Below the pieces are notes generated by a model. That model ran no database searches and had not been told where the DNA came from. It saw only the letters and a program-made list of their open reading frames with translations. Of a stretch of 40,571 nt of DNA, positions 16,644-24,824 are shown one piece after another (positions within the stretch are counted from its first letter, which is position 1; every line of letters starts with the position of its first letter). The position numbers and the translations under genes are program-made. This stretch comes from JAHEJB01 sp041748175. GTDB taxonomy: Bacteria > Bacteroidota > Rhodothermia > Rhodothermales > Rubricoccaceae. Location: the NCBI GenBank assembly GCA_041748175.1, contig JBGTDU010000035.1, forward strand, positions 1 to 40,571, read 5' to 3'.

Positions 16644-16968
16644 TTGCGTTCAGGTGCTAGCGGCGTTCGGCCAATGGAATATGAGTACCTCCTTCATCTT
16701 CTCGCAGCCGCAATTGGAAGCCGGACTGCGGAATGGGTCCCCGCCTTCGCGGGGATGACTCGCTTTGGAGGAGCCTCCTGGTCTAGACAAATTACCTCGA
16801 CCGAGGTCCCTCCCCTATCAGGCGAGGTTAGGAGGGGTCTGCGGAGTCACAATCAGGCTTGCCTTCAAAATCCGAAGGATGAACGCCGACCGAGGATTCC
16901 GGCAACCATCGTCCGCCGCACGCTCTTCAAGCCCTAACTTCTCCTCCTCGTCGTCCACATTCCAACTC
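16644..16968. other. Intergenic region rich in short hairpin repeats
   Basis: About 325 bases between the divergent cysteine desulfurase and murA. It holds the REP-like hairpin at 16738-16755, a second small palindrome ACCTC/GAGGT (16794-16807) and an imperfect stem of CCCTCCCCT with AGGAGGGG (about 16808-16837). An open plus-strand frame reads WVPAFAGMT across the first hairpin, a peptide typical of translated dispersed repeats rather than a gene. Promoters for both flanking genes must lie here, but I cannot place them. Confidence 0.6.
16738..16755. repeat. REP-like GC hairpin
   Basis: TCCCCGC, loop CTTC, GCGGGGA: a 7-bp perfect stem inside GGGTCCCCGCCTTCGCGGGG followed by ATGAC. This closely resembles short palindromic elements dispersed in many bacterial genomes. 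Confidence 0.65.
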
Positions 16969-18273
16969 ATGGACAAACTCGTCATCCGGGGCGGCAGCCC
17001 GCTCAAGGGTCGGCTTCACGTCGGCGGCTCGAAGAACACGGCGCTCCCTCTCATGGCGGCGGCGCTTCTCGGCGATGGCGTGACCACGCTCCAAAACACG
17101 CCGGTCTTGCAGGACGTGTTCACGTTCGCCAATGTGCTCCGCGTGACCGGAGCGCGCGTCAACTTCCAACCCGATTCGGATCCAAACTCGCCCGATTCGA
17201 TGGTCATTGACGCGACGAATATCGAACATTTCGAGGCGCCGTACGATCTCGTCAAAAAAATGCGAGCGTCGTTTTACATGCTCGGGGCGCTGCTTGGCCG
17301 ATGCGGCCAGGCGCGCGTTTCGCTGCCCGGCGGCTGCGCGTGGGGGCCGCGTCCCGTCGACCTCCACCTGAAAGGCATGGAAGCACTCGGCGCGGAAATC
17401 ACCATGGACCAGGGTTACGTGATCGCCAAGGCACCGGCAAGCGGACTGCACGGTGCCCACATCCGGTTTGAGCCTTCCTCCGTCGGCGCGACGATAAATG
17501 TGATGCTCGCCGCCGTGACGGCGAAAGGAACAACCGTCCTCGACAATGCCGCCGCCGAGCCCGACGTGGTCGTCTTCGGCAACATGCTCCAAGCGATGGG
17601 CGCAAAGGTCGAGGGCCTCGGCACTAGGACAATCACGATAGAAGGCGTCGAGAAGCTGAACGCCGTGGATTTCACCAATTGCCCGGATCGCATCGAACTG
17701 GGCACGTACATGATTGCCGCGGCCCTTGCAACGCCGCCCGGAGAAACGCTCGTCATCACGGGCGCGGAGCCGGACCATCTCGGCGAGGAGTTTCTCAGTG
17801 CCTTCCGAAAGACCGGCGTGCCGTTTGAAATTGACGGCGAAACCGTGACGGTTACAGGCGTGGAGACCATCCAGCCGGTTTCGATTAAGACGTCGCCCTA
17901 CCCAGGCTTCCCCACCGACTTGCAGGCGCAGTGGAGCGTGATGATGACGCAAGCTACGGGCGCATCGAGCATCACGGAAACCGTGTACACGGACCGCTTC
18001 AAGCACATACCCGAGCTAAACCGGATGGGCGCGGGTTGCCGCGTAGACGACCATACCGTGATGGTTCAGGGACGCAACGGCCAGCCTTTGCAAGGCGCGA
18101 ACGTGATGAGCACGGATCTCCGGGCCAGTGTCTCGCTTGTACTCGCGGGCCTCATCGCCGAAGGCGAAACCCACGTCCTCCGCGTCTACCACCTCGACCG
18201 CGGCTACGAGAACCTTGAAGGCAAACTCGCGGGAGCGGGAATAACTATCCGGCGAGATACGTACCAAGAATAA
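16969..18273 (+). CDS. murA: UDP-N-acetylglucosamine 1-carboxyvinyltransferase
   Basis: First committed step of peptidoglycan synthesis in the cytosol: transfers enolpyruvate from PEP to UDP-GlcNAc. The 434 residues match the family. The substrate-binding lysine K22 lies in VGGSKN and the catalytic C123 in LPGGCAWGPRPVDLHL, so the fosfomycin-target cysteine is present. Further conserved parts are DRIELGTYMIAAA and the C-terminal TDLRASVSLVLAGL and YHLDRGYENLEGKL. ATG at 16969 is taken because the family N-terminus begins MDKLVIRGG; the open frame upstream runs through repeats. The TIR-ATPase gene starts 8 bases after the stop. Confidence 0.96.
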   Translation: MDKLVIRGGSPLKGRLHVGGSKNTALPLMAAALLGDGVTTLQNTPVLQDVFTFANVLRVTGARVNFQPDSDPNSPDSMVIDATNIEHFEAPYDLVKKMRASFYMLGALLGRCGQARVSLPGGCAWGPRPVDLHLKGMEALGAEITMDQGYVIAKAPASGLHGAHIRFEPSSVGATINVMLAAVTAKGTTVLDNAAAEPDVVVFGNMLQAMGAKVEGLGTRTITIEGVEKLNAVDFTNCPDRIELGTYMIAAALATPPGETLVITGAEPDHLGEEFLSAFRKTGVPFEIDGETVTVTGVETIQPVSIKTSPYPGFPTDLQAQWSVMMTQATGASSITETVYTDRFKHIPELNRMGAGCRVDDHTVMVQGRNGQPLQGANVMSTDLRASVSLVLAGLIAEGETHVLRVYHLDRGYENLEGKLAGAGITIRRDTYQE

Positions 18274-18281
18274 ACTGCAAC

Positions 18282-19934
18282 ATGCACGATAACATGAAAC
18301 CTCGGATCTTCACCGCTTCCTCGAAAGAGGGCCTAGACATTTCGTATGCAATTCAGGAAAACTTGGAATACGACGCTGATGTTACGGTCTGGACACAGGG
18401 AATATTTAAGCCGTCGGATACGAATCTCGACTCCATCCTGGATCAACTAAATCAGTCTGATTATGGCATATTTGTGTTCACGCCTGACGACATCGTAAGT
18501 ATACGAGGTGATGAACACCCATCAATAAGAGATAATGTTCTATTCGAATTAGGTATCTTTATAGGTCGTATGGGAGTGAATCGATGCTTTATAGTTTCAC
18601 CTTCACCACCGTCTGAGTTTAGAGTCCCTTCCGATTTAGAAGGTGTCAATATTTTAGTGTACAATCCGAATCGAACTGATGACAATTTAAACGCTGCTCT
18701 CGGGCCTGGCTGCAATCGAGTACGCAATATCATTTCGTCTTTCGACATCACTAAACGCGTCCATAATGACCTCTCATCTAGTAAGTATGAAAGCCATGTT
18801 CCATTAGGCCAGAGTATCCGCAATGTATTTCAAGAACTTCACGATCTACACAACTCTGACCAGTGGACTATTCACGGAGGTATCGCGACAGGCTTTGGAG
18901 GTCTAGATAGCTCAATAGGCGGACTACAAAACGGATCACTTGTTGTGCTTATGGGAAACCAGGGAGCAGGAAAGACAACTTTCTGTCTCAACCTAGCTGT
19001 GAAATCACTTGGACATGATGAGTCCGTCGGTCCTTTTCAGTTTGTGACCCTACAGAATACCGTCGCCCAATGTACTCGTGCGATAATGGTGTCCGAATCT
19101 CGAATAGCTCACAAGTACGCTATTACGGGGACGTTGGAGGAGAAGCATTGGCCCAGGCTCGCCCGAGCAGCCGGGCGTCTATCGACGCTCGGCCTTTATA
19201 TCGACGACGATCATGATATGACGTTGAACGCATTTGTAGACTTGGTGTCCCACGCTCGAGCCAATTATGACATATCCTGCGTTTTTCTGGATTCCGTCCA
19301 GGACTTGGCCGACTTCGAATCCAATCCAAGTATGGCTCTCACCAAAATCAAAAAGGCTGCAGCCAAGAATGAAATCCCAATCGTAGTTACACTAACCCCC
19401 ACATTATTGACTCGAGGAGTGCTATCAGATCCGGGTATGGTTAGTATCGCAAACGGCGAACTTCCCAGGGAGGTAGATGTGGCTTTGCTGTTACACAGGC
19501 CAGAGACGATTGGAATTACCGTCGACGAAGAGGGTAATTCAACGGAAGGGTTGGCCGAGCTTCACATTGCCAGAAATCGATTTGGACCTTCGGGCCGAAT
19601 CGATTTCGCCTTTCACAGAGATTACTGTAGATTTGAAGAACTTGAGGCCTCCGAGTTAGAACAACGTGAAGCGATGAGGCGGGAGTTAGAACAACGAGAG
19701 TTAGCGCAAGATGAACTAGAACGACAGGAACTTTACAAGGCTGCTCTCGCGGAAGTCGAAAGTCCTCTTCTCGATCAAGACAACAACAATGTTATTATTG
19801 TTGATGGTAAATATTACTATAAACTAGATAATGTCAACGACTACGTGCAATTCTCTTTACCCAATAAGACCGTCAACGACGACGACGATCTTTCTGATCA
19901 TGAGAAAGACGATGTTTCTGTCACAAACGAATAA
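18282..19934 (+). CDS. TIR (Cap12/Pycsar type) fused to DnaB-C-like RecA ATPase; putative defence protein
   Basis: A 550-residue two-domain protein. Residues 6-155 match the Cap12/Pycsar TIR-like family (PF10137 by recognition): FTASSKEGLDISYAIQENL, VTVWTQGIF (34-42), IFVFTPDDI (63-71), RDNVLFELGIFIGRMG (83-98, likely catalytic E89) and PSDLEGV. Members known from CBASS act as NADases. After a linker, 195-455 resemble the C-terminal ATPase of replicative helicase DnaB: TGFGGLDSSIGGLQNGS, Walker A GNQGAGKTT (225-233), Walker B VFLDS with D337, and IARNRFGPSGRIDFAFH with arginine-finger positions R431/R433. The usual catalytic Glu (SLEM in DnaB) is Q258 in TLQNT. A charged coiled coil (453-490) and an acidic tail end the protein. 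The DnaB N-terminal domain is absent. The gene is clearly AT-richer than murA and the cyclophilin, with 8 and 6 bases to each. Defence role inferred. Confidence 0.88.
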   Translation: MHDNMKPRIFTASSKEGLDISYAIQENLEYDADVTVWTQGIFKPSDTNLDSILDQLNQSDYGIFVFTPDDIVSIRGDEHPSIRDNVLFELGIFIGRMGVNRCFIVSPSPPSEFRVPSDLEGVNILVYNPNRTDDNLNAALGPGCNRVRNIISSFDITKRVHNDLSSSKYESHVPLGQSIRNVFQELHDLHNSDQWTIHGGIATGFGGLDSSIGGLQNGSLVVLMGNQGAGKTTFCLNLAVKSLGHDESVGPFQFVTLQNTVAQCTRAIMVSESRIAHKYAITGTLEEKHWPRLARAAGRLSTLGLYIDDDHDMTLNAFVDLVSHARANYDISCVFLDSVQDLADFESNPSMALTKIKKAAAKNEIPIVVTLTPTLLTRGVLSDPGMVSIANGELPREVDVALLLHRPETIGITVDEEGNSTEGLAELHIARNRFGPSGRIDFAFHRDYCRFEELEASELEQREAMRRELEQRELAQDELERQELYKAALAEVESPLLDQDNNNVIIVDGKYYYKLDNVNDYVQFSLPNKTVNDDDDLSDHEKDDVSVTNE

Positions 19935-19940
19935 CCCCCA

Positions 19941-20420
19941 ATGAAACGATACCCCGCCCCCCCCACCATGCAGATCGACCCGGCCAAGACGTACCGGGTA
20001 ACCATGTCCACCACACAAGGTGATATCGTCCTCAACCTCGATCCTTCGCAAGCTCCGAAAACCGTCAACAACTTTGTTTTTCTCGCGGAGGACGGCTATT
20101 ACGATGGCCTCAAGTTCCACCGCGTCATCGACAACTTTATGGTCCAGGGCGGCTGCCCGCTCGGATCAGGCACAGGCGGTCCAGGCTACAAGTTCGAGGA
20201 CGAGTTCACGGGCAACGCCCTCCGCCACGGGCGCGGCGTCATCTCCATGGCGAACGCTGGCCCGAATACGAACGGCAGCCAGTTTTTCATCACGCATGGC
20301 CCTCAACCCCACCTCGACAACCGGCACACGGTTTTCGGAAAGGTGACTGAAGGCATGGATGTCGTTGATTCCATAAAGGGCGGCGACGTGATGAACTCGG
20401 TGACTGTCGAGGCGGTCTAG
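19941..20420 (+). CDS. Peptidyl-prolyl cis-trans isomerase (cyclophilin type)
   Basis: A small cyclophilin of 159 residues (150 if it starts at the ATG at 19968) that isomerises proline peptide bonds. No signal peptide is seen, so it is probably cytosolic. Active-site segments are FHRVIDNFMVQGG, with the catalytic Arg and the Phe and Gln positions, then GVISMANAGPNTNGSQFFIT and HLDNRHTVFGKV. The tryptophan of cyclosporin-sensitive forms is His in PHLDN, as is common in bacteria. It begins 6 bases after the TIR-ATPase stop and may share its transcript. The shorter start gives MQIDPAKTY, a better family N-terminus. Confidence 0.93.
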   Translation: MKRYPAPPTMQIDPAKTYRVTMSTTQGDIVLNLDPSQAPKTVNNFVFLAEDGYYDGLKFHRVIDNFMVQGGCPLGSGTGGPGYKFEDEFTGNALRHGRGVISMANAGPNTNGSQFFITHGPQPHLDNRHTVFGKVTEGMDVVDSIKGGDVMNSVTVEAV

Positions 20421-20556
20421 TCGACGGCTACCGGTTTGGGCATTGGCCGCTTCGCACTTCAAGGTGCCATGCGGCGCGGACATCCCGGCCAGACAATCCG
20501 CGAAGTTGCTTGGCGGGGTACCAGGCTAACTTCCCGCTTCAGACTATTGCCTTCCA

Positions 20557-21294
20557 GTGGATCCCCTCCGCGTCCAGACCGCCCAAAACGTCGACCTCGC
20601 CTTTGCCACGGCGGGCGTCGGCTATAGGATCCTCGCCTGGCTTGTGGATGGATTGATCGTCACGGCCTATCTGTATCTCGTCGTCCAGGTCATGGGGCAG
20701 CTGGACGTCGGAGGCGACGGATCGACGACGGTTTTCATCATCCTGTTTTTGCCCATCCTCCTCTACCATTTGCTCTGGGAGGTTTTCTTTGAAGGTCGCA
20801 CGCCGGGCAAGATGGTCGTAAAGATCCGCGTAGCCCGGCTCGACGGTGCCCAGCCGACACTCGGACAATACATGCTGCGTTGGCTGCTGCGATGGGTGGA
20901 CGTCACGTTTTCGTCTGGTGCGGTCGCGATCATTGCCGTTGCCGTGACCAGGAGCGCGCAACGTCTCGGCGACGTTGCCGCAGGCACAACCGTCGTTCGG
21001 ATCCATCGACGCGTGAAGTTGGGCGAGGTCATGTACCGTCGAACGCCCGAGGGCTACGCCCCCTCGTTCCCGGAAGCCGAGCGCCTCGTCGATGCCGATA
21101 TTCGTACGCTGCGCGCTGTACTCGTTAAGCTGCGTCTTGAGAAAAAATCCCGCGCCACCCAGAACCTCGCCCGGCGCGCCAAAACCGCCGTCGAGAACCG
21201 CCTGGGAATCAAGCCCGTTCGAATGCCGCCGGAAGCTTTTCTGAGAACCATTGTGGACGACTACACTGCCTCGCATGACCGGTATGATGGGTGA
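20557..21294 (+). CDS. RDD family membrane protein
   Basis: A 245-residue integral membrane protein of the RDD family, thought to include transporters but poorly defined. The family's R24 and D31 lie in YRILAWLVDGLIV at the start of the first helix (24-46). A second helix covers about 58-77, followed by the hallmark EGRTPGKMVVKIRVARLDG (79-97) and a third hydrophobic segment (about 115-131) with AQRLGDVAAGTTVV after it. The C-terminal ~90 residues are charged and cytoplasmic. Start is GTG at 20557; there is no good ATG nearby. It lies in a run of plus-strand genes between the cyclophilin and kbl. Confidence 0.87.
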   Translation: MDPLRVQTAQNVDLAFATAGVGYRILAWLVDGLIVTAYLYLVVQVMGQLDVGGDGSTTVFIILFLPILLYHLLWEVFFEGRTPGKMVVKIRVARLDGAQPTLGQYMLRWLLRWVDVTFSSGAVAIIAVAVTRSAQRLGDVAAGTTVVRIHRRVKLGEVMYRRTPEGYAPSFPEAERLVDADIRTLRAVLVKLRLEKKSRATQNLARRAKTAVENRLGIKPVRMPPEAFLRTIVDDYTASHDRYDG

Positions 21295-21382
21295 TCGAGT
21301 TTTTGCGGGTCGATGCTCGTCCATGAGCTACCATCGTCAAGTCCGCTTCCAACACGCCCCACGAACTACGCCATAAATTCTC

Positions 21383-22576
21383 ATGACCCACGCTAACGCT
21401 ATCTACGCGGAGACACTCGCCGAAATTCGTGAGGCTGGGCTCTACAAGGAAGAACGTATCATTGCGTCGCAGCAGGACGCCGACATCGTGGTTTCGTCGA
21501 GAGGTGCGGAGAAGGAAGTCATCAACTTTTGCGCAAACAACTACCTTGGATTGGCGAACCATCCCGCTCTGATCGCTGCTGCGCAAGAGGGCGTTGAGAA
21601 GTACGGATTCGGACTGTCGTCCGTACGGTTTATCTGTGGCACGCAGACGATCCACAAGGATCTCGAAAAGCGCCTCGCCGACTTTCATGGAAAGGAAGAT
21701 GCCATCCTCTATGCAGCGTGCTTCGATGCCAATGCCGGGCTGTTCGAGACGCTGCTTGGCGAGGAGGACGCGATAATCTCGGATGCCCTTAACCATGCAT
21801 CGATCATCGATGGCGTCCGACTATGCAAAGCGAAGCGTTTTCGATTTGAGCACGGCGATATGGCCGATCTGGAGCGGTGCCTCCAGGATTCTCAGGAAGC
21901 TCGGATCCGCTGCATCACGACGGACGGCGTGTTTTCGATGGATGGCGATGTGGCGAAGCTCGACGAGATTTGTGCGCTGGCTAAGCGATTCAACGCTATT
22001 GTCCACGTCGACGAATGCCACGCGACGGGCTTCTTCGGTCCAACGGGACGAGGCGCGGCGGAGCACAAGGGCGTACTTGACGACGTGGACATCATTACGT
22101 CAACGCTGGGGAAAGCGCTGGGCGGGGCATCCGGCGGTTTTACCGTGGCGAGCCAGGAGATGGTTGACCTCCTTCGCCAACGCTCGCGGCCCTACCTGTT
22201 CTCCAACTCGGTGGCCCCGGCCATTGTGTACGCGTCGCTGACGGTGCTCGAAATGCTCGACAACACGGCGGATTTGCGGGATCGCCTCCACGCGAACACG
22301 CGCCGCTTCCGCGAGCAGATGGCGGTCGCCGGATTCGACATCCGTCCGGGCGAGCATCCCATCGTGCCGATCATGCTCTACGACGCCGCGCTCGCGCAGA
22401 ACGTCGCTGCAGACCTCCTCGCTGAGGGCATTTACGTGATTGGCTTCAGCTTCCCCGTTGTTCCAAAAGGCCAGGCCCGAATCCGCGTGCAGATTTCGGC
22501 GGCGCATACGCTGGAGCATCTCGACCGAGCCGTCGCGGCGTTTTCGGAGGTCGGAAAGCGGCACGGGGTGGTGTGA
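21383..22576 (+). CDS. kbl: Glycine C-acetyltransferase (2-amino-3-ketobutyrate CoA ligase)
   Basis: A 397-residue PLP enzyme of the alpha-oxoamine synthase family that cleaves 2-amino-3-ketobutyrate with CoA into glycine and acetyl-CoA in threonine breakdown. Features are FCANNYLGLANHP (49-61), H138 in ALNHAS, D210 and H213 in VDECHATG, and the PLP lysine K244 in STLGKALGG. The N-terminal MTHANAIYAETLAEIREAGL and the phrase RSRPYLFSNSVAP favour Kbl over the serine palmitoyltransferase or BioF relatives. Threonine dehydrogenase (tdh), its usual partner, is not in this window. The broken glyoxalase-fold gene follows. Confidence 0.92.
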   Translation: MTHANAIYAETLAEIREAGLYKEERIIASQQDADIVVSSRGAEKEVINFCANNYLGLANHPALIAAAQEGVEKYGFGLSSVRFICGTQTIHKDLEKRLADFHGKEDAILYAACFDANAGLFETLLGEEDAIISDALNHASIIDGVRLCKAKRFRFEHGDMADLERCLQDSQEARIRCITTDGVFSMDGDVAKLDEICALAKRFNAIVHVDECHATGFFGPTGRGAAEHKGVLDDVDIITSTLGKALGGASGGFTVASQEMVDLLRQRSRPYLFSNSVAPAIVYASLTVLEMLDNTADLRDRLHANTRRFREQMAVAGFDIRPGEHPIVPIMLYDAALAQNVAADLLAEGIYVIGFSFPVVPKGQARIRVQISAAHTLEHLDRAVAAFSEVGKRHGVV

Positions 22577-22613
22577 AGTCAACAAATCTAACACACAAAG
22601 AGTCGTTTGTAAG

Positions 22614-22973
22614 ATGAATATAGATGAGAAGATCAATTACGTTGCGTTTCCAGATACGTATATCGAAGCCGTGAAGCGCTTCCTCTCGGCCACGTTCGAC
22701 TAGTCATTTATGGACTGTTGGCCCGATCACTCGGCGTTCTCAAATGAAGGATTGGACGGCTGCTTCTACAGGTCCGGTCTCGTCGCTTCCGTCGAGAGCG
22801 GGAGCGCTCTTGTTGCTTTCTACAGCAACCATCTGGAAGACACGCTGCTGAAAATTGAGGAGGCAGGCGGGAAGATTGCAAGACCGATCTTCTCATTTCC
22901 TGGCGGACGGCGTTTCCATTTTTGTGATCCGGCCGGAAATGAGTACGCCGTCCGGTCCGATCTTGGGATGTAA
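22614..22973 (+). pseudogene. VOC (glyoxalase/bleomycin resistance) family gene with nonsense codon
   Basis: From the ATG at 22614 the frame encodes MNIDEKINYVAFPDTYIEAV and KRFLSATFD, hits TAG at 22701-22703 (codon 30), and continues in the same frame with SFMDCWPDHSAFSNEGLDG to the stop at 22971. The second part has typical VOC features: GSALVAFYSNHLEDTLLKIE, AGGKIARPIFSFPGGRRFHF and DPAGNEYAVRSD. Relatives usually have FGW at the stop, so a single TGG to TAG change explains it. No frameshift is needed. A sequencing error is the simple alternative. An internal Met at 22710 could only give an 87-residue fragment. Confidence 0.82.
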
Positions 22974-23390
22974 CTGAGCAGGCCGTTGTCGGAGAGCGTT
23001 GATCCCCGCCCCGATTTTTGTGGAAATCAATATTCTGGCCCATCGAGCGCGTGACCCATTCGTCGAAAACCGTAAGATGAACGCGAAGTCGGATCATTGG
23101 GAAGCGGCTGTCCGATATGTTTGCTGAAATATCAGCGTCACGGCACAAATGAAACCACCGCAGTCACAATTGTGGACTCGACCGGCCTACCGCGAAGCCG
23201 TTCGAGAGGGAGCGATGTTTCTGATTCAACCCAATCTCAGCGACTGAGCCATGCCAGGAGTTGGACAGAATATTGCTCAGTTAACTTTGTGCGTGGGGGA
23301 TCGAATTCGGGCCAATCCCGTTTGCTTTGTCTGCCATTCGCCCGGCAGTAGGGGCCTTTCAAGGAAACCACTCGCCTTTCTATTAACGCC
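22974..23390. other. 417-base intergenic region
   Basis: No coding region, RNA gene or strong hairpin is visible. It should hold the promoter of the first SGNH-like lipoprotein gene at 23391, but I cannot place it. It is long compared with most gaps here and could contain decayed sequence. Confidence 0.4.
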
Positions 23391-24476
23391 ATGCAGATCA
23401 GGATAGCGTATATCCTTCTTGCCTCGTTCGCCTTGGCATCGTGCGATTCCACAGCGCCATCCGGCATCATTGACCCGCCACCTGGTTCCGCACCGGTCGA
23501 CCGTACGCAGCCCTTTCCGCTGACGGACTTGGTCCGTGCTGACGGCGTGGCTGACACGTACAAGGGTTTTGAGGGAGGGCTGTACTTCGGCACAAACGAA
23601 ACGCCGACGGCACACGCGGCTTTCGGAGCCGAAACCGCCCGGCAGATCCAGCCGCTGAATGCGAGCGGCGCTCCCGATCCTGACGGAGCCGTCGTGCTCA
23701 TGTCGATCTCGATGAGCAATGCGACGAGGGAATGGTGCCATCAGAACAGCACTGGAATGCCCGGCGAGCCGCCATGCACGCCGGGAAGCTTTATGGGGCA
23801 GGCTGCCGCGGATCCGACCGTCAACAACGGCCTCGTAATAATTAACGGTGCGCGAAACGGCCAGGATCTTAAAGCGTGGGACAGTCCATCCGATTTTGAG
23901 TACCACAGAGTCGAGACGAACGTGCTTCCCGGTTTCGACGTGACGGAAGAACAGGTTCAAATTGTGTGGGTCAAGGTTGCGGTGGCAAATGAGTCGAGCC
24001 GACCGGTGCTTCCCAGTCAGAATGCCGACGCCTACCAGGAAGAGATCGCAATCGGCGATGTAGTTCGGGCGCTTCGCGTGCGCTACCCAAATCTTAAGCA
24101 AGTGTTTTTGACCAGTCGGATTTATGGCGGCTATTCCAACCCCAGCGGCAATAGCCCCGAACCGTGGGCTTTCGAAACCGGATTTGGTACGAAGTGGGCG
24201 ATCGAAGCGCAGATTGCCCAGCGAGCCACCGGCACTGTGGATCAGGAAACAGGGAATCTAACCGGGATGCCTTTCATGGCATGGGGCCCATACATCTGGT
24301 CATTCGGAGACCAGCCCCGGAAGGACGGACTTGTGTGGCCACGAAATGTCTTCAGCAGTGACGGCATACACCCAAATGAAGCTGGTGTAAGCATCGTTGG
24401 AGACTACCTGCTTGACTTTTTCAAGACCTCCCCATTCACCAGCTGTTGGTTCGTCGATGGGCTTACCTGCTCATGA
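23391..24476 (+). CDS. SGNH-like lipoprotein, copy 1
   Basis: A predicted lipoprotein of 361 residues: MQIRIAYILLASFALASC with lipid-anchor Cys18, then a Pro-rich linker. The mature part contains LTDLVRADGVADTYKGFEGG, LYFGTN, LMSISMSNATREW, VIINGARNGQD, TSRIYGGYSN and the C-terminal SDGIHPNEAGVSIVGDYLL. The latter resembles block V (DxxH) of SGNH/GDSL hydrolases, but the usual N-terminal GDS block is not evident, so the fold assignment is tentative. Four cysteines (two in the WCxxN..PPC segment, CWF and TC near the end) may form disulfides outside the cytoplasm. A close paralog follows at 24825. Confidence 0.72.
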   Translation: MQIRIAYILLASFALASCDSTAPSGIIDPPPGSAPVDRTQPFPLTDLVRADGVADTYKGFEGGLYFGTNETPTAHAAFGAETARQIQPLNASGAPDPDGAVVLMSISMSNATREWCHQNSTGMPGEPPCTPGSFMGQAAADPTVNNGLVIINGARNGQDLKAWDSPSDFEYHRVETNVLPGFDVTEEQVQIVWVKVAVANESSRPVLPSQNADAYQEEIAIGDVVRALRVRYPNLKQVFLTSRIYGGYSNPSGNSPEPWAFETGFGTKWAIEAQIAQRATGTVDQETGNLTGMPFMAWGPYIWSFGDQPRKDGLVWPRNVFSSDGIHPNEAGVSIVGDYLLDFFKTSPFTSCWFVDGLTCS

Positions 24477-24824
24477 ATCGGATCATGGCCCCGTTAAGAT
24501 TTGGCCGGTCGTTCAAGTCTGGCCATTGCGCGAAAGCGTGATTCGTTAGCCCGATTTCGCCCTCGCCAATCATTGCCGGAGCCGTGCAGATTCATGGGAC
24601 GGACGAACGCCTCCGTTCACCGTATCGATTTCAAGCTATGCGACGCAGATCAAAAATATTGGAAGAGCCTTTCACTACCCACCACTCATCTTCCGTTCTG
24701 GTAATGAACCTGTCCGCTTGCCCAGACACGCGCCGCGCCGGTCCACGCGCAGCAGATGACAATAGCCGTGCATCATAAATTGGCATCCTCGCCGCATTAT
24801 CTCCGAGCACTTCTTCCTCTAGCC
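24477..24824. other. 348-base gap between the paralogous lipoprotein genes
   Basis: I find no gene, RNA or repeat here. It is not a copy of the region upstream of the first paralog, so the duplication unit did not clearly include that flank. Confidence 0.4.

Noticed and set aside
16644..16937. 97-codon plus-strand gene before murA
   Set aside because: It translates REP-like repeats (WVPAFAGMT) and overlaps a promoter region; typical spurious frame.
18282..19934. Ordinary CBASS or Pycsar operon
   Set aside because: No cyclase, STING, SAVED or ancillary Cap gene lies within the window; neighbours are murA and a cyclophilin.
18282..19934. A second replicative DNA helicase (DnaB)
   Set aside because: The DnaB N-terminal domain is absent, replaced by a TIR domain, and the catalytic Glu position is Gln.
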